Source: JADFJB01 sp964464595 (GTDB lineage Bacteria; Zhuqueibacterota; JdFR-76; DREG01). From it: a DNA stretch of 64,000 bases. The DNA lies in the NCBI GenBank assembly GCA_964464595.1, contig CAYXGW010000001.1, forward strand, positions 124,001 through 188,000, written 5' to 3'. Positions within the stretch are counted from its first letter, which is position 1. Every line of letters starts with the position of its first letter. Positions 44,132 to 52,903 of the stretch are shown here, piece after piece. Position numbers and translations under genes: made by a program. A model generated the notes under the pieces. It saw only the letters and a program-made list of their open reading frames with translations, had not been told where the DNA came from and did no database searches.

Positions 44132-45031
44132 TTAATCAATGAAAATAACGCCTTCACTAACCATTACGGAACTTCCACCGATCCAGGTAGAAATAACATT
44201 TCCATCTTTTTTCTGAGCCCTTGCCTTCAAAATACTTGGGCGTCCTATTTCAACTCCTTGAGAAATCTGCCATTCGAAATTTCCAGTTCTTAATTCATTG
44301 TAGTATGCGAGCAGGCCACCTAAAGCACAATTTGCGCTTCCTGTAGCTGGGTCTTCTGGCACTCCGTCAAATGGTGCAAACATACGAGCCCTGATATCAA
44401 ACTCATCGTTACTTCGGATATAGACGTGAATGAGGGGTGTGATTCCCAGCGCTGCTATCTCCTCAAATCCATTTAGATCAGCCTTAACTCTTTTTAATGC
44501 CGCTTGATCTTGCAGCTCTGCTACTAGAAACGGTAAACCAATTGAAGCAATTTGAGGAGGGTGTGTTTTTGTAACAATATCGTTTGGAGAAAGCGATATT
44601 GCCGAGGCAACTATTTCGACAGGGACGGTAGCTCCAATCGAAAGCTCCTCTGGTCCTTTAAGCTCACACGAAAGCATGCCATTTTCAAGTCTACGTAAAG
44701 TAATAGGGACTAAACCAGCCTTCTCTTCAAAAATTATTTCAATTGCATCATCAAACTCCTCAAGCTCGCCAATGGACGCTAGTACGAATGCAGATCCAAT
44801 GTTTGGGTGACCGGCGAATGGTATTTCAGCCGATGGGGTAAATATTCGAACTTTCCGAGTATTGCCTTCTTCCGGTGGAAAAGTAAAAGTGCTTTCGGCG
44901 AAGTTAAACTCTCTGGCGATCTGCTGCATTTGAACATCTGAGAGGCCACTTGCATTTGGCAAGACTGCAAGCTGGTTGCCCCCGAATCGTTTCTCGGTGA
45001 ATACGTCACAAATATAATACTTATACTCCAT
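44132..45031 (-). CDS. PhzF family isomerase/epimerase
   Basis: The 299-residue protein has the PhzF/DapF-like fold signatures: KRFGGNQLAVLP, the catalytic Glu46 in EFNFAESTF, FTPSAEIPFAGHP and DPATGSANCALGG. PhzF catalyses isomerisation in phenazine synthesis, but most family members act on unknown small molecules. No phenazine genes are here. Its stop is followed closely by a palindromic attC site, and the start region abuts a degenerate attC (45051-45091), so it is a cassette. Confidence 0.87.
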   Translation of the reverse strand: MEYKYYICDVFTEKRFGGNQLAVLPNASGLSDVQMQQIAREFNFAESTFTFPPEEGNTRKVRIFTPSAEIPFAGHPNIGSAFVLASIGELEEFDDAIEIIFEEKAGLVPITLRRLENGMLSCELKGPEELSIGATVPVEIVASAISLSPNDIVTKTHPPQIASIGLPFLVAELQDQAALKRVKADLNGFEEIAALGITPLIHVYIRSNDEFDIRARMFAPFDGVPEDPATGSANCALGGLLAYYNELRTGNFEWQISQGVEIGRPSILKARAQKKDGNVISTWIGGSSVMVSEGVIFID

Positions 45032-45050
45032 AGTTCCTCATCTCTTGAGT

Positions 45051-45091
45051 GCTCTACGTTGGAATTCACTTGCAATAATGTGTCGTTAGAC
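45051..45091 (-). repeat. short degenerate attC
   Basis: Minus orientation GTCTAAC (plus 45085-45091) lies right after the stop codon of the broken cassette gene. The other end, ACGTAGAGC (45051-45059), looks like a mutated GTTRRRY. Confidence 0.5.
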
Positions 45092-45092
45092 A

Positions 45093-45401
45093 TTATGTCC
45101 TTGATGCCATGTAAGACCACAACGACTCTCCTTTTACTTCACCATAGTCGTCAACCAGATTTGTAGTTATTTCAGTGAAATAGAAATCAAGTTGGGTTTT
45201 ACGCTCATGTTGTAATGGAGTGGGACAAAAACACATTTCATACCATTCAGTGAAACCGGATTCGGTCAGTACAGCTTTTTTCATTGCGGCAACAATTTCT
45301 TCACCATCAGGTTTTTACTTTGCAATGCTGCCATCAGTAAGTTTTGCGTAAAACTCACCAACTTTGTCTTCGATGATTCTTGCTTTGACTTTATATATCA
45401 T
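45093..45401 (-). pseudogene. cassette hypothetical protein with in-frame TAA, copy 1
   Basis: A 103-codon frame starts MIYKVKARIIEDKV and ends WSYMASRT, but codon 29 is TAA (plus 45315-45317), after LTDGSIAK. The sequence on both sides is well preserved (KPDGEEIVAAMKK, EWYEMCFCPTPL), so one CAA-to-TAA type change would explain it. The leader frame of repeat R6 (from 45443) is in frame with the ATG. A second copy with a deletion lies at 46373-46591. Confidence 0.75.
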
Positions 45402-45408
45402 ATTGATG

Positions 45409-45475
45409 GCTAACGTAGTAATAAGTGGAATACTTTCCGCCATAACACATTATAGAATAAAAAATAGGTCGGCCA
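45409..45475 (-). repeat. cassette repeat R6 (promoter/leader repeat)
   Basis: Minus orientation: TATAAT (plus 45449-45454), five bases, ATG at 45443 opening MAESIPLITTLAIN and continuing in frame into MIYKVKAR of the cassette gene. End GTTAGCC. Confidence 0.75.
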
Positions 45476-45517
45476 ATCTGTTATCTGGCCTCAGGTAATC
45501 CCGAAAAGGAGTTCGGT

Positions 45518-46159
45518 CTATTTCTGTGGATCGGGAGGCTCGAATTCGCCTTTTCCTGATGGATCATCCGCCGACGGTGTTTTGAATGGGATCATTGCTT
45601 CCCATTTCTCGTACTCTCCGCACCTGTATGTTTTGCCTCCACCTTCGGTATGAGACGCGAGTTCGATGCCAACGGAACAACTAAGCGACTTTCGGCAGGA
45701 TTGTCCTAGACGATGAAGCGTTCGTTTAAGCTCGTCTTTCGTGGCCGTGCCATTCTTTCTGTTCGCGAGTTGAGCATTGAAGTTGTTTCCTGCGCGCACA
45801 ATCGTGTCATCTTTTAGAACAGATAATTCACCCCAAAACAGTTCATTGAATTGTTTCAAAAGGACATCAACTTCCTTCCTGTTGACGTTTTCCGCAAATG
45901 CGATTTGAGACGCAATGCCTACCCACTTCTGATACAGCTCGATTTGTTGCTCGTAGAGCTGTAGCTTGAATTGCTGTTCGCGTTGTTTGCGTTCCCTATC
46001 GCGGGTAGAGACGTAATCGCCATAAGCGAGGAGAAGCGTTCCCACGACGACTACCGCCCCCACTATTTTGGCTCCGGTTTCAATACACTTGAGTTTGAAT
46101 TCTCCGCGTTTTAAGCGAGATTCGTCGGCAGCATCGCTCGTTTTGCTTGTCGTACTCAT
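45518..46159 (-). CDS. single-TM hypothetical protein
   Basis: I start at ATG 46159, whose first base overlaps the TGA of a 36-residue upstream ORF; a longer frame to 46231 also exists. One transmembrane helix (AKIVGAVVVVGTLLLAYGDYV, about residues 31-51) is followed by a long coiled coil rich in Q/E/K and a Cys-containing C-terminal part ending in FEPPDPQK. No family recognised. Coupling to the upstream leader suggests regulated translation. Confidence 0.65.
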   Translation of the reverse strand: MSTTSKTSDAADESRLKRGEFKLKCIETGAKIVGAVVVVGTLLLAYGDYVSTRDRERKQREQQFKLQLYEQQIELYQKWVGIASQIAFAENVNRKEVDVLLKQFNELFWGELSVLKDDTIVRAGNNFNAQLANRKNGTATKDELKRTLHRLGQSCRKSLSCSVGIELASHTEGGGKTYRCGEYEKWEAMIPFKTPSADDPSGKGEFEPPDPQK

Positions 46160-46266
46160 CGCAACCTCGATCCTCCTAGGCTCGGCAAGTTTGAACGGAA
46201 TTGCCGTATGTCTCCAACAATCAAGTTGCACAATCGACAGTTAGTTTGTTTGTGTCTGTGCGGCAT
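46156..46266 (-). CDS. 36-residue leader ORF coupled to the TM protein gene
   Basis: AAGGAGG lies about five bases before ATG 46266, the strongest ribosome site in the region. The frame is basic (MPHRHKQTNCRLCN) and ends in TGA overlapping the ATG of the next gene (ATGA). This suggests a leader peptide that delivers ribosomes to the TM protein gene. Confidence 0.5.
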   Translation of the reverse strand: MPHRHKQTNCRLCNLIVGDIRQFRSNLPSLGGSRLR

Positions 46267-46372
46267 TTTGTACCTCCTTGATTCTGAATTAAATTATTCT
46301 GAAGTTTTTTGACTATTCATTCAGTTTGAAAACAGTTTGTAGTTGGTGCTAAAAGTTCAGGTGCAATGATTT

Positions 46373-46591
46373 GTTAGACATCTGTTCTTGATGCCATGTA
46401 AGACCACAACGACTCTCCTTTTACTTCACCATAGTCGTCAACCAAATATGTAGTCATTTCAGTGAAATAGAAATCAAGTTGGGTTTTACGCTCATGTTGC
46501 AAAGGAGTGGGACAAAAACACATTTCATACCATTCACCAAAACCAGATTCGGTTAGTACAGCCCTTTTTTTGCTTTAACTTTATATATCAT
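46373..46591 (-). pseudogene. cassette hypothetical protein, copy 2, with internal deletion
   Basis: The ends match copy 1 (MIYKVKAK at the start, WSYMASRTD at the end) but about 100 bases are missing after codon 8. The join, at an A-rich stretch, puts the rest out of frame (TAA after GLY). Flanking sites are preserved: GTCTAAC right after the stop (plus 46372-46378) and GTTAGAC before the start. Confidence 0.8.
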
Positions 46592-46597
46592 ATTGAT

Positions 46598-46721
46598 GTC
46601 TAACTTAGTAATAAGTGGAATACTTTCCGATATAACACAATTAGAATATAGCCCGGCTAACCCATTCTTGCCAATTCATTTTATCATTTTCCCAAAAAAC
46701 GTCTGGAGCGCCTTGTTGGGC
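46598..46721 (-). repeat. cassette repeat R7 with both attC core ends
   Basis: The best-bounded copy, 124 bases. Minus orientation: GCCCAAC (plus 46715-46721), AAGGCGC, the shared GATAAAATGAATTGGC block, and GTTAGAC end (46598-46604). The leader ATG is mutated to ATA and the TATAAT box is shortened, so promoter and leader are likely dead. Confidence 0.75.
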
Positions 46722-46737
46722 ATAAGGCTGTCTGTCT

Positions 46738-47136
46738 TCACCAACCTATCGAACCCAGCATGGAATAGAGAATAAACGAACCCAGCACGAACGTGCCGAT
46801 TCCGTATAACTTCAGATGCCGGATTGCCAGGGGAATCGCCCATTCGCCGAACTTATGATGCCACTGCCAGGGGATAAGCAGCAATCCGACAGTCGTGACG
46901 ATGAGGAGCCATCCAAAAAAATTGAAAAAATGAAAAAATAACATCGAAGGAGCGAAGATGACTATTGCGGCACCAACAGTCAATCGAATCGCCTGTTCGG
47001 TGTAGTGCGCACGTGGGGAGCTGGCAAAGGATTTGAGAAAGCGTTGGGCGAGCATCGGTTTGACAGCAATCACTGCCGACATTCCGATCAAAAAAACACC
47101 GGTGGACACTACGATGATGCCGGAGAGTATTTTCAT
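46738..47136 (-). CDS. small polytopic membrane protein
   Basis: The 132-residue protein has about four hydrophobic helices with a conserved-looking GW..IVTTVGLLLIPWQWHHKF turn. No family I can name with certainty. Its ATG overlaps the TGA of the R8 leader (MARIFSLITRLGR) in an ATGA arrangement, and an attC core follows its stop, so it is a cassette. Confidence 0.65.
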   Translation of the reverse strand: MKILSGIIVVSTGVFLIGMSAVIAVKPMLAQRFLKSFASSPRAHYTEQAIRLTVGAAIVIFAPSMLFFHFFNFFGWLLIVTTVGLLLIPWQWHHKFGEWAIPLAIRHLKLYGIGTFVLGSFILYSMLGSIGW

Positions 47137-47272
47137 CTGCCTAACCTAGTAATAAGTGAAAAAATTCTCGCCATTACACATTGTAGAATAAAAAATAGGT
47201 CGGCAAACCCATTCTTGCCAGTTCATTTAATCATTTGCCCAAAAACCCCTTCGCGCACGCGTGTTGCTGCTC
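47133..47272 (-). repeat. cassette repeat R8 (promoter/leader repeat)
   Basis: Minus orientation: TACAAT (plus 47180-47185), five bases, ATG at 47174 opening MARIFSLITRLGR. The TGA (47133-47135) overlaps the membrane protein ATG. End GTTAGGC (47139-47145). It is the last copy, next to ordinary chromosome. Confidence 0.75.
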
Positions 47273-47293
47273 AATGATCGATTTGCATACAAC

Positions 47294-48742
47294 TTAATTG
47301 CGAATAGGCACTGAAACTGTAATTTGATGAGTCAAAACATGCGCACCCTGAATTGTTAGAGATCCAGCCGGAGCCAGCAAGATGTCGTTTACTGCAAACG
47401 ACGAGGCCTCCGCTACACCAAAGGTAGTAGTCTCAATTCCCGGTCGTCCTGTTCCCATGGTTAAACGACCGGCATACCTAACCTGTATTTCTTTAAAATC
47501 AAAGATTAAACCCAGGCTTATGGTCCATTCAGTCCAGTGCTCGTTTTGTTTGCGCTTGAATTCTTCAACATAATTTTTCTGTGTTAATCGATATGAAAAC
47601 ATTCTTGCTTCAATACCTGCCTGGATTGCAGCATGTTCGGTTTCTTTTTTCATAAACCCCATGCGTATTAGTGCATTTGAAAATCGGAAATCATTTTCCA
47701 CTGTTTTCTCCCACGGCGGAATAATGTTGCCATTTCGAGAAGTCATATATTCCCCGGCATCTGCCCAGGTGTTGCTCCATATGGGTTCATAAATGACGTC
47801 GATCCCGAATGTTGAGATCTCTGTGGATTGGGAAAGTCCCAGGCCAAAATTATATGCCCAGGTGTTACCCGGGTCTCGTGGAATATTCATTAACTCATAA
47901 TTGGGTATCTTGGGATGATATTTCCGGTTGAATGTAAAAATGCCGCCGATGCGCCAATCACTTTCATGTAGAGGTTGCATATATCCAAGGTGAAATCCCC
48001 ACATCTTAGTCTCATCGCGGTTTTCTTCAACCCGTGTTTGCCGTACATTGTGTTCCCAAATCCAATCGGTATAGGTAACTTCGTGGGTCATGTCAAAATA
48101 ATTGTATAGAAAAATGGCTTCATACATCCGTGCGTTATCTGTTTCCGAAACAATCCCAAGGCGGACATCCGTAAGGCTTCCAAATTGATCAATTTTCCGG
48201 CTAGCCGGGTATAACAAGTCAACACCGTCCATGCCGTTTAGATCAGCCCGAAATACGCTACCTCCGATGGCTGTATTCTTATCAATTTGCCATCCATATG
48301 ACCCATAAAAATACAAATTATTTAAGGAACTTTCACTTAACAATTGTGTGAAACCACCCGGGTCAGCCGATTGCAGCTGTTGAATAGAAACAGCAACCCC
48401 ACCAAAATGTTTTTCGGAACCAAATAGTACTGCCAACGGCAAAGAATTACCTCCGCCTAAATCATCTGTAATTCGATAGAAAGTTGGCGAGCTAAACAGG
48501 TAAGCACCCAGGATTTTGTTCCCTTTAGCCGGATTGATAAATGGATCAAGGAATAGATCATCCACGGCGATGGAAATACCGCCTGAACCAAGATTTTGTG
48601 AGGGAAAAACCATAAACTGGTTTCCGGTCGCAATCGGTACTGTTTTTAACGAGATAACCTGGGCTGACACGGTTATGGGTAAAAATCCAAGAAAAAAATA
48701 GAGAAAAAATTTTCGCATTCGATTTGCGGATATGGTAAGCAT
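47294..48742 (-). CDS. outer-membrane beta-barrel protein
   Basis: A signal peptide (FFLYFFLGFLPITVSA) is followed by a 440-residue chain of alternating aromatic and polar strands (YFYGSYGWQIDKNTAIGGSVFRADL, FGIDVIYEPIWSNTW) ending in VSVPIRN, as in Bacteroidota-like outer-membrane proteins. AAAGGAG eight bases before ATG 48742 supports that start. No cargo or partner is evident. Confidence 0.7.
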   Translation of the reverse strand: MLTISANRMRKFFLYFFLGFLPITVSAQVISLKTVPIATGNQFMVFPSQNLGSGGISIAVDDLFLDPFINPAKGNKILGAYLFSSPTFYRITDDLGGGNSLPLAVLFGSEKHFGGVAVSIQQLQSADPGGFTQLLSESSLNNLYFYGSYGWQIDKNTAIGGSVFRADLNGMDGVDLLYPASRKIDQFGSLTDVRLGIVSETDNARMYEAIFLYNYFDMTHEVTYTDWIWEHNVRQTRVEENRDETKMWGFHLGYMQPLHESDWRIGGIFTFNRKYHPKIPNYELMNIPRDPGNTWAYNFGLGLSQSTEISTFGIDVIYEPIWSNTWADAGEYMTSRNGNIIPPWEKTVENDFRFSNALIRMGFMKKETEHAAIQAGIEARMFSYRLTQKNYVEEFKRKQNEHWTEWTISLGLIFDFKEIQVRYAGRLTMGTGRPGIETTTFGVAEASSFAVNDILLAPAGSLTIQGAHVLTHQITVSVPIRN

Positions 48743-49005
48743 GGTTCATTCTCCTTTTTGAAAATTATTTGTTAATGATAAAGTAGACTGCATATCACCG
48801 GGTAAGACAATTATAATGCCACCACAATAATACCCCTATAACTCTTCAGGAAAATCGAAGGTAATTTATATAAAATCAAGAGCTTAACGTTTTATTCTAT
48901 ATACTTCAATAGAATAAGATTTTAAATTATTCGAAATAGAAATATTATCAGAAAACTGAACAAAGAATCAGATTTTTGATAATTGGTTCAGGTATTTAAT
49001 TTAGC

Positions 49006-50580
49006 TTACTTACTTGTCACACCAAATCCTTCAGGTGCCCGCCGGTGTTGTGTTCCCTGCTCGTACGAATAAACATACTTGATCAAATCAGGTTCACTAA
49101 AAAGCCTGCCGACAAATGTCATTCCCGCCGGCAATGAATCATAAGTAAACCCAATTGGAACCGTGATTGCCGGAAAACCGGTATGGGGTGACATATACTG
49201 GCTGTTATCCCCGGCCGGACTTTCCATATCGCCTACTTTGCGAGGTGGATAGCTCCAGGTTGGATAAACAATGGCATCAACTTTATCCCGATCCATAGCT
49301 TGCAAAATAGCTCCGCGAAAGGCAATGTTGCGCTCATCATGATACAAATCCAGGCAAGGTGGCTCTCTTTCATCCGGAGCTGTCGATGCCTCAAGGGCTC
49401 GCTTCAATCTTCTTTCGATATAAGGAGAATACAATCCCGATTCCGCAATCTCCGCGATTGTTTTGTAGGGAGCCTTTTCTCCTAGCGATGCCAGGTAAAG
49501 ATTCACATCATGCTGGAATAAATCGCACCAGATGTTTTTTCTTAACGAATCGAATTCAGGAATATCAAAAGGATCGATGATTGTCGCTCCCAGTTTTTGC
49601 AAATCCTCAATTGCCTTTTCCATCAATGCTTTGACTTGCGGATTGATGGTTTCGATATCCATATATTTTCTAAAAACGCCGATTCGCGCTCCTTTCAAGC
49701 CATTTTTGTCGAGGTATTGGCTATAATTTTTCGGTATTTTACCTTCACTTTTCCTGGTGATAGGATCCGCCGGATCATAACCGGCAATCACTTCCAGAAT
49801 TCTCACAGCATCTTCAACCGTCCGAGCCAATGGACCTCCGATGTCGTTACGCAGGTATAGCGGAATGATGCCATCGCGGCTGGTTAGACCCATTGTTGAC
49901 CGGATGCCTACCAAGCCGTTATGTGAAGATGGCCCCCGAATTGAATTTCCAGTATCCGTTCCCAAGCCGACAACACCAAGGTTTGCAGCCACAGCCGCAG
50001 CAGTTCCACCGCTGGAGCCAGCTGGTACGCGTGTTAAATCATATGGATTTCGCGTGATGCCGGCAATGGAACTAACTGTAACATAAGGGCTGAAAGCCCA
50101 TTCGGCCATATTCGATTTTGCCAGCACAATTGCTCCGGCTGCCCGGATTTTTCTAACCTGGAATGCATCATCAGGAGGAATGGAGCCTTTCAACGCCAGG
50201 GAACCGCCGGTTGTCTGCAGGTCTTTGGTGTCATAATTATCTTTGACAATGATTGGAATCCCATGCAACGGGCGCAGCTTACCGGTTCGTTTAAACTCTT
50301 CATCAAGTCTATCAGCTATAGCCAATGCATTTGGATTAATAATTATGATAGCATTTAAACGAGTAGATTGGTCGTATCTTTTAATCCGTTCAAGATAACC
50401 TTCTACCAGCATACGGCTGGTGATTTTTCCTGAACGCATGGCTTGGTGAATATCGGAAATGGTTGTTTCGACCAATTGAAACTGTTCCTGATTTTGTGCA
50501 ATTGCTACTAGATTAATCTTCAAAACAATAATAATAAAAACCACTGATGTCCATATCATTCTAAATTGATTTTTTCTCAT
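49006..50580 (-). CDS. secreted amidase-signature hydrolase
   Basis: Amidase family with an N-terminal signal sequence. The Ser-cisSer-Lys triad is visible: Lys in IPIIVKDNYD, Ser in PAGSSGGTAAAVA and the nucleophile in GTDTGNSIRGPSSHNGLVG. The family hydrolyses amides; several secreted members act on small amides or peptides. It is alone, convergent with no neighbour. The 263-base gap to the barrel gene has no feature I can name. Confidence 0.88.
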   Translation of the reverse strand: MRKNQFRMIWTSVVFIIIVLKINLVAIAQNQEQFQLVETTISDIHQAMRSGKITSRMLVEGYLERIKRYDQSTRLNAIIIINPNALAIADRLDEEFKRTGKLRPLHGIPIIVKDNYDTKDLQTTGGSLALKGSIPPDDAFQVRKIRAAGAIVLAKSNMAEWAFSPYVTVSSIAGITRNPYDLTRVPAGSSGGTAAAVAANLGVVGLGTDTGNSIRGPSSHNGLVGIRSTMGLTSRDGIIPLYLRNDIGGPLARTVEDAVRILEVIAGYDPADPITRKSEGKIPKNYSQYLDKNGLKGARIGVFRKYMDIETINPQVKALMEKAIEDLQKLGATIIDPFDIPEFDSLRKNIWCDLFQHDVNLYLASLGEKAPYKTIAEIAESGLYSPYIERRLKRALEASTAPDEREPPCLDLYHDERNIAFRGAILQAMDRDKVDAIVYPTWSYPPRKVGDMESPAGDNSQYMSPHTGFPAITVPIGFTYDSLPAGMTFVGRLFSEPDLIKYVYSYEQGTQHRRAPEGFGVTSK

Positions 50581-50641
50581 GGGTTTTTGCCTTTCTCAAA
50601 AAATTTTGGTTGAATAATGAGTTCATATTAAAAAGGTAAAT

Positions 50642-50711
50642 ACCGATTCCATCGTTATCATAAGTATTTGTTTGAGTGTCTAAATTTTTTATCAAAAGCG
50701 ATGGAATCGGT
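50642..50711. repeat. long inverted repeat, possible structured RNA
   Basis: ACCGATTCCATCG (50642-50654) and CGATGGAATCGGT (50699-50711) are perfectly complementary 13-bp arms with a 44-base loop, followed by TTTTAGAG. The 486-base gap 50581-51066 lies between divergently transcribed amidase and HDOD genes; apart from this element it holds only the HDOD ribosome site. Confidence 0.5.
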
Positions 50712-51066
50712 TTTTAGAGTAGACTCAAAAATAATAATTAAAACAGATAACTACAAGTGTATAATTGTTCATCATAAAAATGAATACTTTTACGTATTCT
50801 TAGCAAAGAAATGGGATTAGTAACCCTGAATGATGCAAATATAAAAACCGCTAAAGCAGTTGAGATCTATTGATAATCCTATTAGCACCTGGCTTAAGAG
50901 GGTGTTAATGATAAATAAACAATATGTTTATAACCATTTCAACGGTTTTCACACATTCATATGAATAATTCTGCTCAGTATTATCCGGTGAATTGATTTA
51001 GAATATTTATTTTTTGTCGATGATTAGACAGCTCTAAAAAAAAATTCATATCAAGGAATCATTGAG

Positions 51067-52023
51067 TTGGGAATTTTTGAGAAAATTCGATCGCATGCTG
51101 CAATAGCAAGCGGTAATTTTGCCTCCATGTTTAAGAATATTGAAGTACCGCCGCTTCCGGCTGTGGCCACTCGCCTGATCTCGGAATTTAACCATCCGGA
51201 ACCCGACATGCAAAAAATAGCAAGAATTATATCATCAGATTTGGAAATCAGTTCAAAAGTAATCAGAACCGTAAACTCATCTCTTTTCGGATTGCCCAAT
51301 CAAATCAAAAGCATTCACCATGCAATTCCTTTACTGGGACTTCGGAGTATTCGGACGATTGCGCTTTCGTATACGATGAAGAAATCTCTGCCAAAACCGC
51401 CTGGCATACTTTTTAATCATGAAGCTTTCTGGACAGATTCCCTTTCTCGCGCATTGTTAGCTCGGTCTTTAACACATTATTTTAGACCTGGTGAGAAAGA
51501 TGAAGCATTCACTGCAATGCTGTTGGCAGATATTGCACTGCCGGTTTTGTTAAGTGTTTGGAGCAATTATTATTCGCCGATTTTTTCACAATGGCAAGAC
51601 AATTGCGAGCGCTTATCTCAAATCGAACGAAAAGATTTTGGCTGGGATCATGCACAAGCCGGCGCCTGGATTTTAAAATCGTGGGATTTTCCCGATGAAT
51701 TTGTCTGCCTGGTTGGTGTACACAATTTAACCATTGATGAACTTCAAAATCTGGGTCTGGAAAAAACAATTGCTCTTCCTTTAGCTGCTGCTTCTTTGTT
51801 GCCCAGCGTACTTAAACCCGATGAAAAAAGAGCAAAGTTAATGAATGAAACGATAATGAATTCCTTTGCAATGTCAGAGGATTATTTCCGAAATATGGTT
51901 TCCGATATTCAATTTAGTTTTGCTGAAATGAGAGACCAGTTCGATTTGAAGGATCAGAAATTCAATGTTTTTGAACTGGTATTGAATTGTATAAATTGGG
52001 CTTGTGAGGAGCAAAAAGTATGA
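51067..52023 (+). CDS. HDOD-domain signalling protein
   Basis: The start is TTG at 51067 with AAGGA nine bases upstream. Residues 25-225 form the HDOD domain (PPLPAVATRLISEF, IARIISSDLEISSKVIRTVNSSLFG, HAIPLLGLRSIRTIALS), a catalytically silent relative of HD hydrolases used in regulation. The 3' end overlaps the HPP gene by four bases (ATGA). Likely cytoplasmic; ligand unknown. Confidence 0.85.
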   Translation: MGIFEKIRSHAAIASGNFASMFKNIEVPPLPAVATRLISEFNHPEPDMQKIARIISSDLEISSKVIRTVNSSLFGLPNQIKSIHHAIPLLGLRSIRTIALSYTMKKSLPKPPGILFNHEAFWTDSLSRALLARSLTHYFRPGEKDEAFTAMLLADIALPVLLSVWSNYYSPIFSQWQDNCERLSQIERKDFGWDHAQAGAWILKSWDFPDEFVCLVGVHNLTIDELQNLGLEKTIALPLAAASLLPSVLKPDEKRAKLMNETIMNSFAMSEDYFRNMVSDIQFSFAEMRDQFDLKDQKFNVFELVLNCINWACEEQKV

Positions 52024-52730
52024 GCACTTCGCAACCCAAAAATCCGCAGCAAACACGGCTATTCAGAATCATTAGAATCTTAACCCATTTACAACCTGGT
52101 TACCTGGTTCGATCCATGAAAAATCCACAGGTTGTGGTTATTTTATTTGCGATGATTAGTGGAGGATTGGCTTTAGGAATTATTACGACAATCGCTTTTC
52201 TTACTGAATTTCCATTATTATTCCCACCCCTTGGCGCGTCTGCATTTATCTTGTTCTATACTCCCATGTCAGAACAAGCAAGCCCCAGGCATGTAATTCT
52301 AGCTCACACATTCTGTCTATTTTTAGGTTTGCTTTCCATTCATTTTCTGGCACTTTATTTTTTCGATTCAAATACCCTGGACCTAACGGTAATGAGTTGG
52401 TTACACGTTGCAGCGATAGCCTTAGCTATGGTACTTTCAACAACATTGATGATTTCTTTTAAATTTGAACATCCACCGGCAGCTGCAACAGCCCTGATCG
52501 CATCTATGGGTTACATTCTAAATTCAACGCAAATAATCGGATTTATTGCCGCTGTGATACTATTGGTTTTAGAAGCTTATCTCTTTAATCGAATTATTGG
52601 CGGAATTCCATATCCACGTTGGCGATATAATCAAAAGATTGCACAGGATTACAAAGAGCTGGCCGACTTAAGCAGTAAAAAATCCAGGATGGGTGAGCAG
52701 TTGACAACCAGTATATTTCATAAACGATAG
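52020..52730 (+). CDS. HPP family membrane protein
   Basis: Four to five transmembrane helices and the conserved FEHPPAAATALIASM motif with FPPLGASAFILF identify the HPP family, implicated in nitrite uptake in chloroplasts and cyanobacteria. The substrate here is not known. It overlaps the HDOD gene, so the two are translated together. Confidence 0.85.
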   Translation: MSTSQPKNPQQTRLFRIIRILTHLQPGYLVRSMKNPQVVVILFAMISGGLALGIITTIAFLTEFPLLFPPLGASAFILFYTPMSEQASPRHVILAHTFCLFLGLLSIHFLALYFFDSNTLDLTVMSWLHVAAIALAMVLSTTLMISFKFEHPPAAATALIASMGYILNSTQIIGFIAAVILLVLEAYLFNRIIGGIPYPRWRYNQKIAQDYKELADLSSKKSRMGEQLTTSIFHKR

Positions 52731-52903
52731 GCAGTGTTTATTTCAATTCCATAACCTTTTTAGTCCATGCTAATCTAATTTCAATCCAGCCTCTGTTTTT
52801 CCATTTTTTATTTCAAAGATATTTTGTAACATGTGGCTTTTATCAATCGTATTTTCTCTTCAATTAACAAAAGTTTTAATCCTCAAATAGTGGAGGTATT
52901 GTT

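Noticed and set aside
45315..45317. Recoded TAA in the cassette gene (pyrrolysine or other)
   Set aside because: TAA is not a known recoding codon of that type; a nonsense change fits better, and the second copy is also broken.
41239..47272. Cassette repeats as a transposable element family (MITE)
   Set aside because: They have no terminal inverted repeats or target duplications, always face the cassette direction and lie next to gene starts; attC-like ends fit better.
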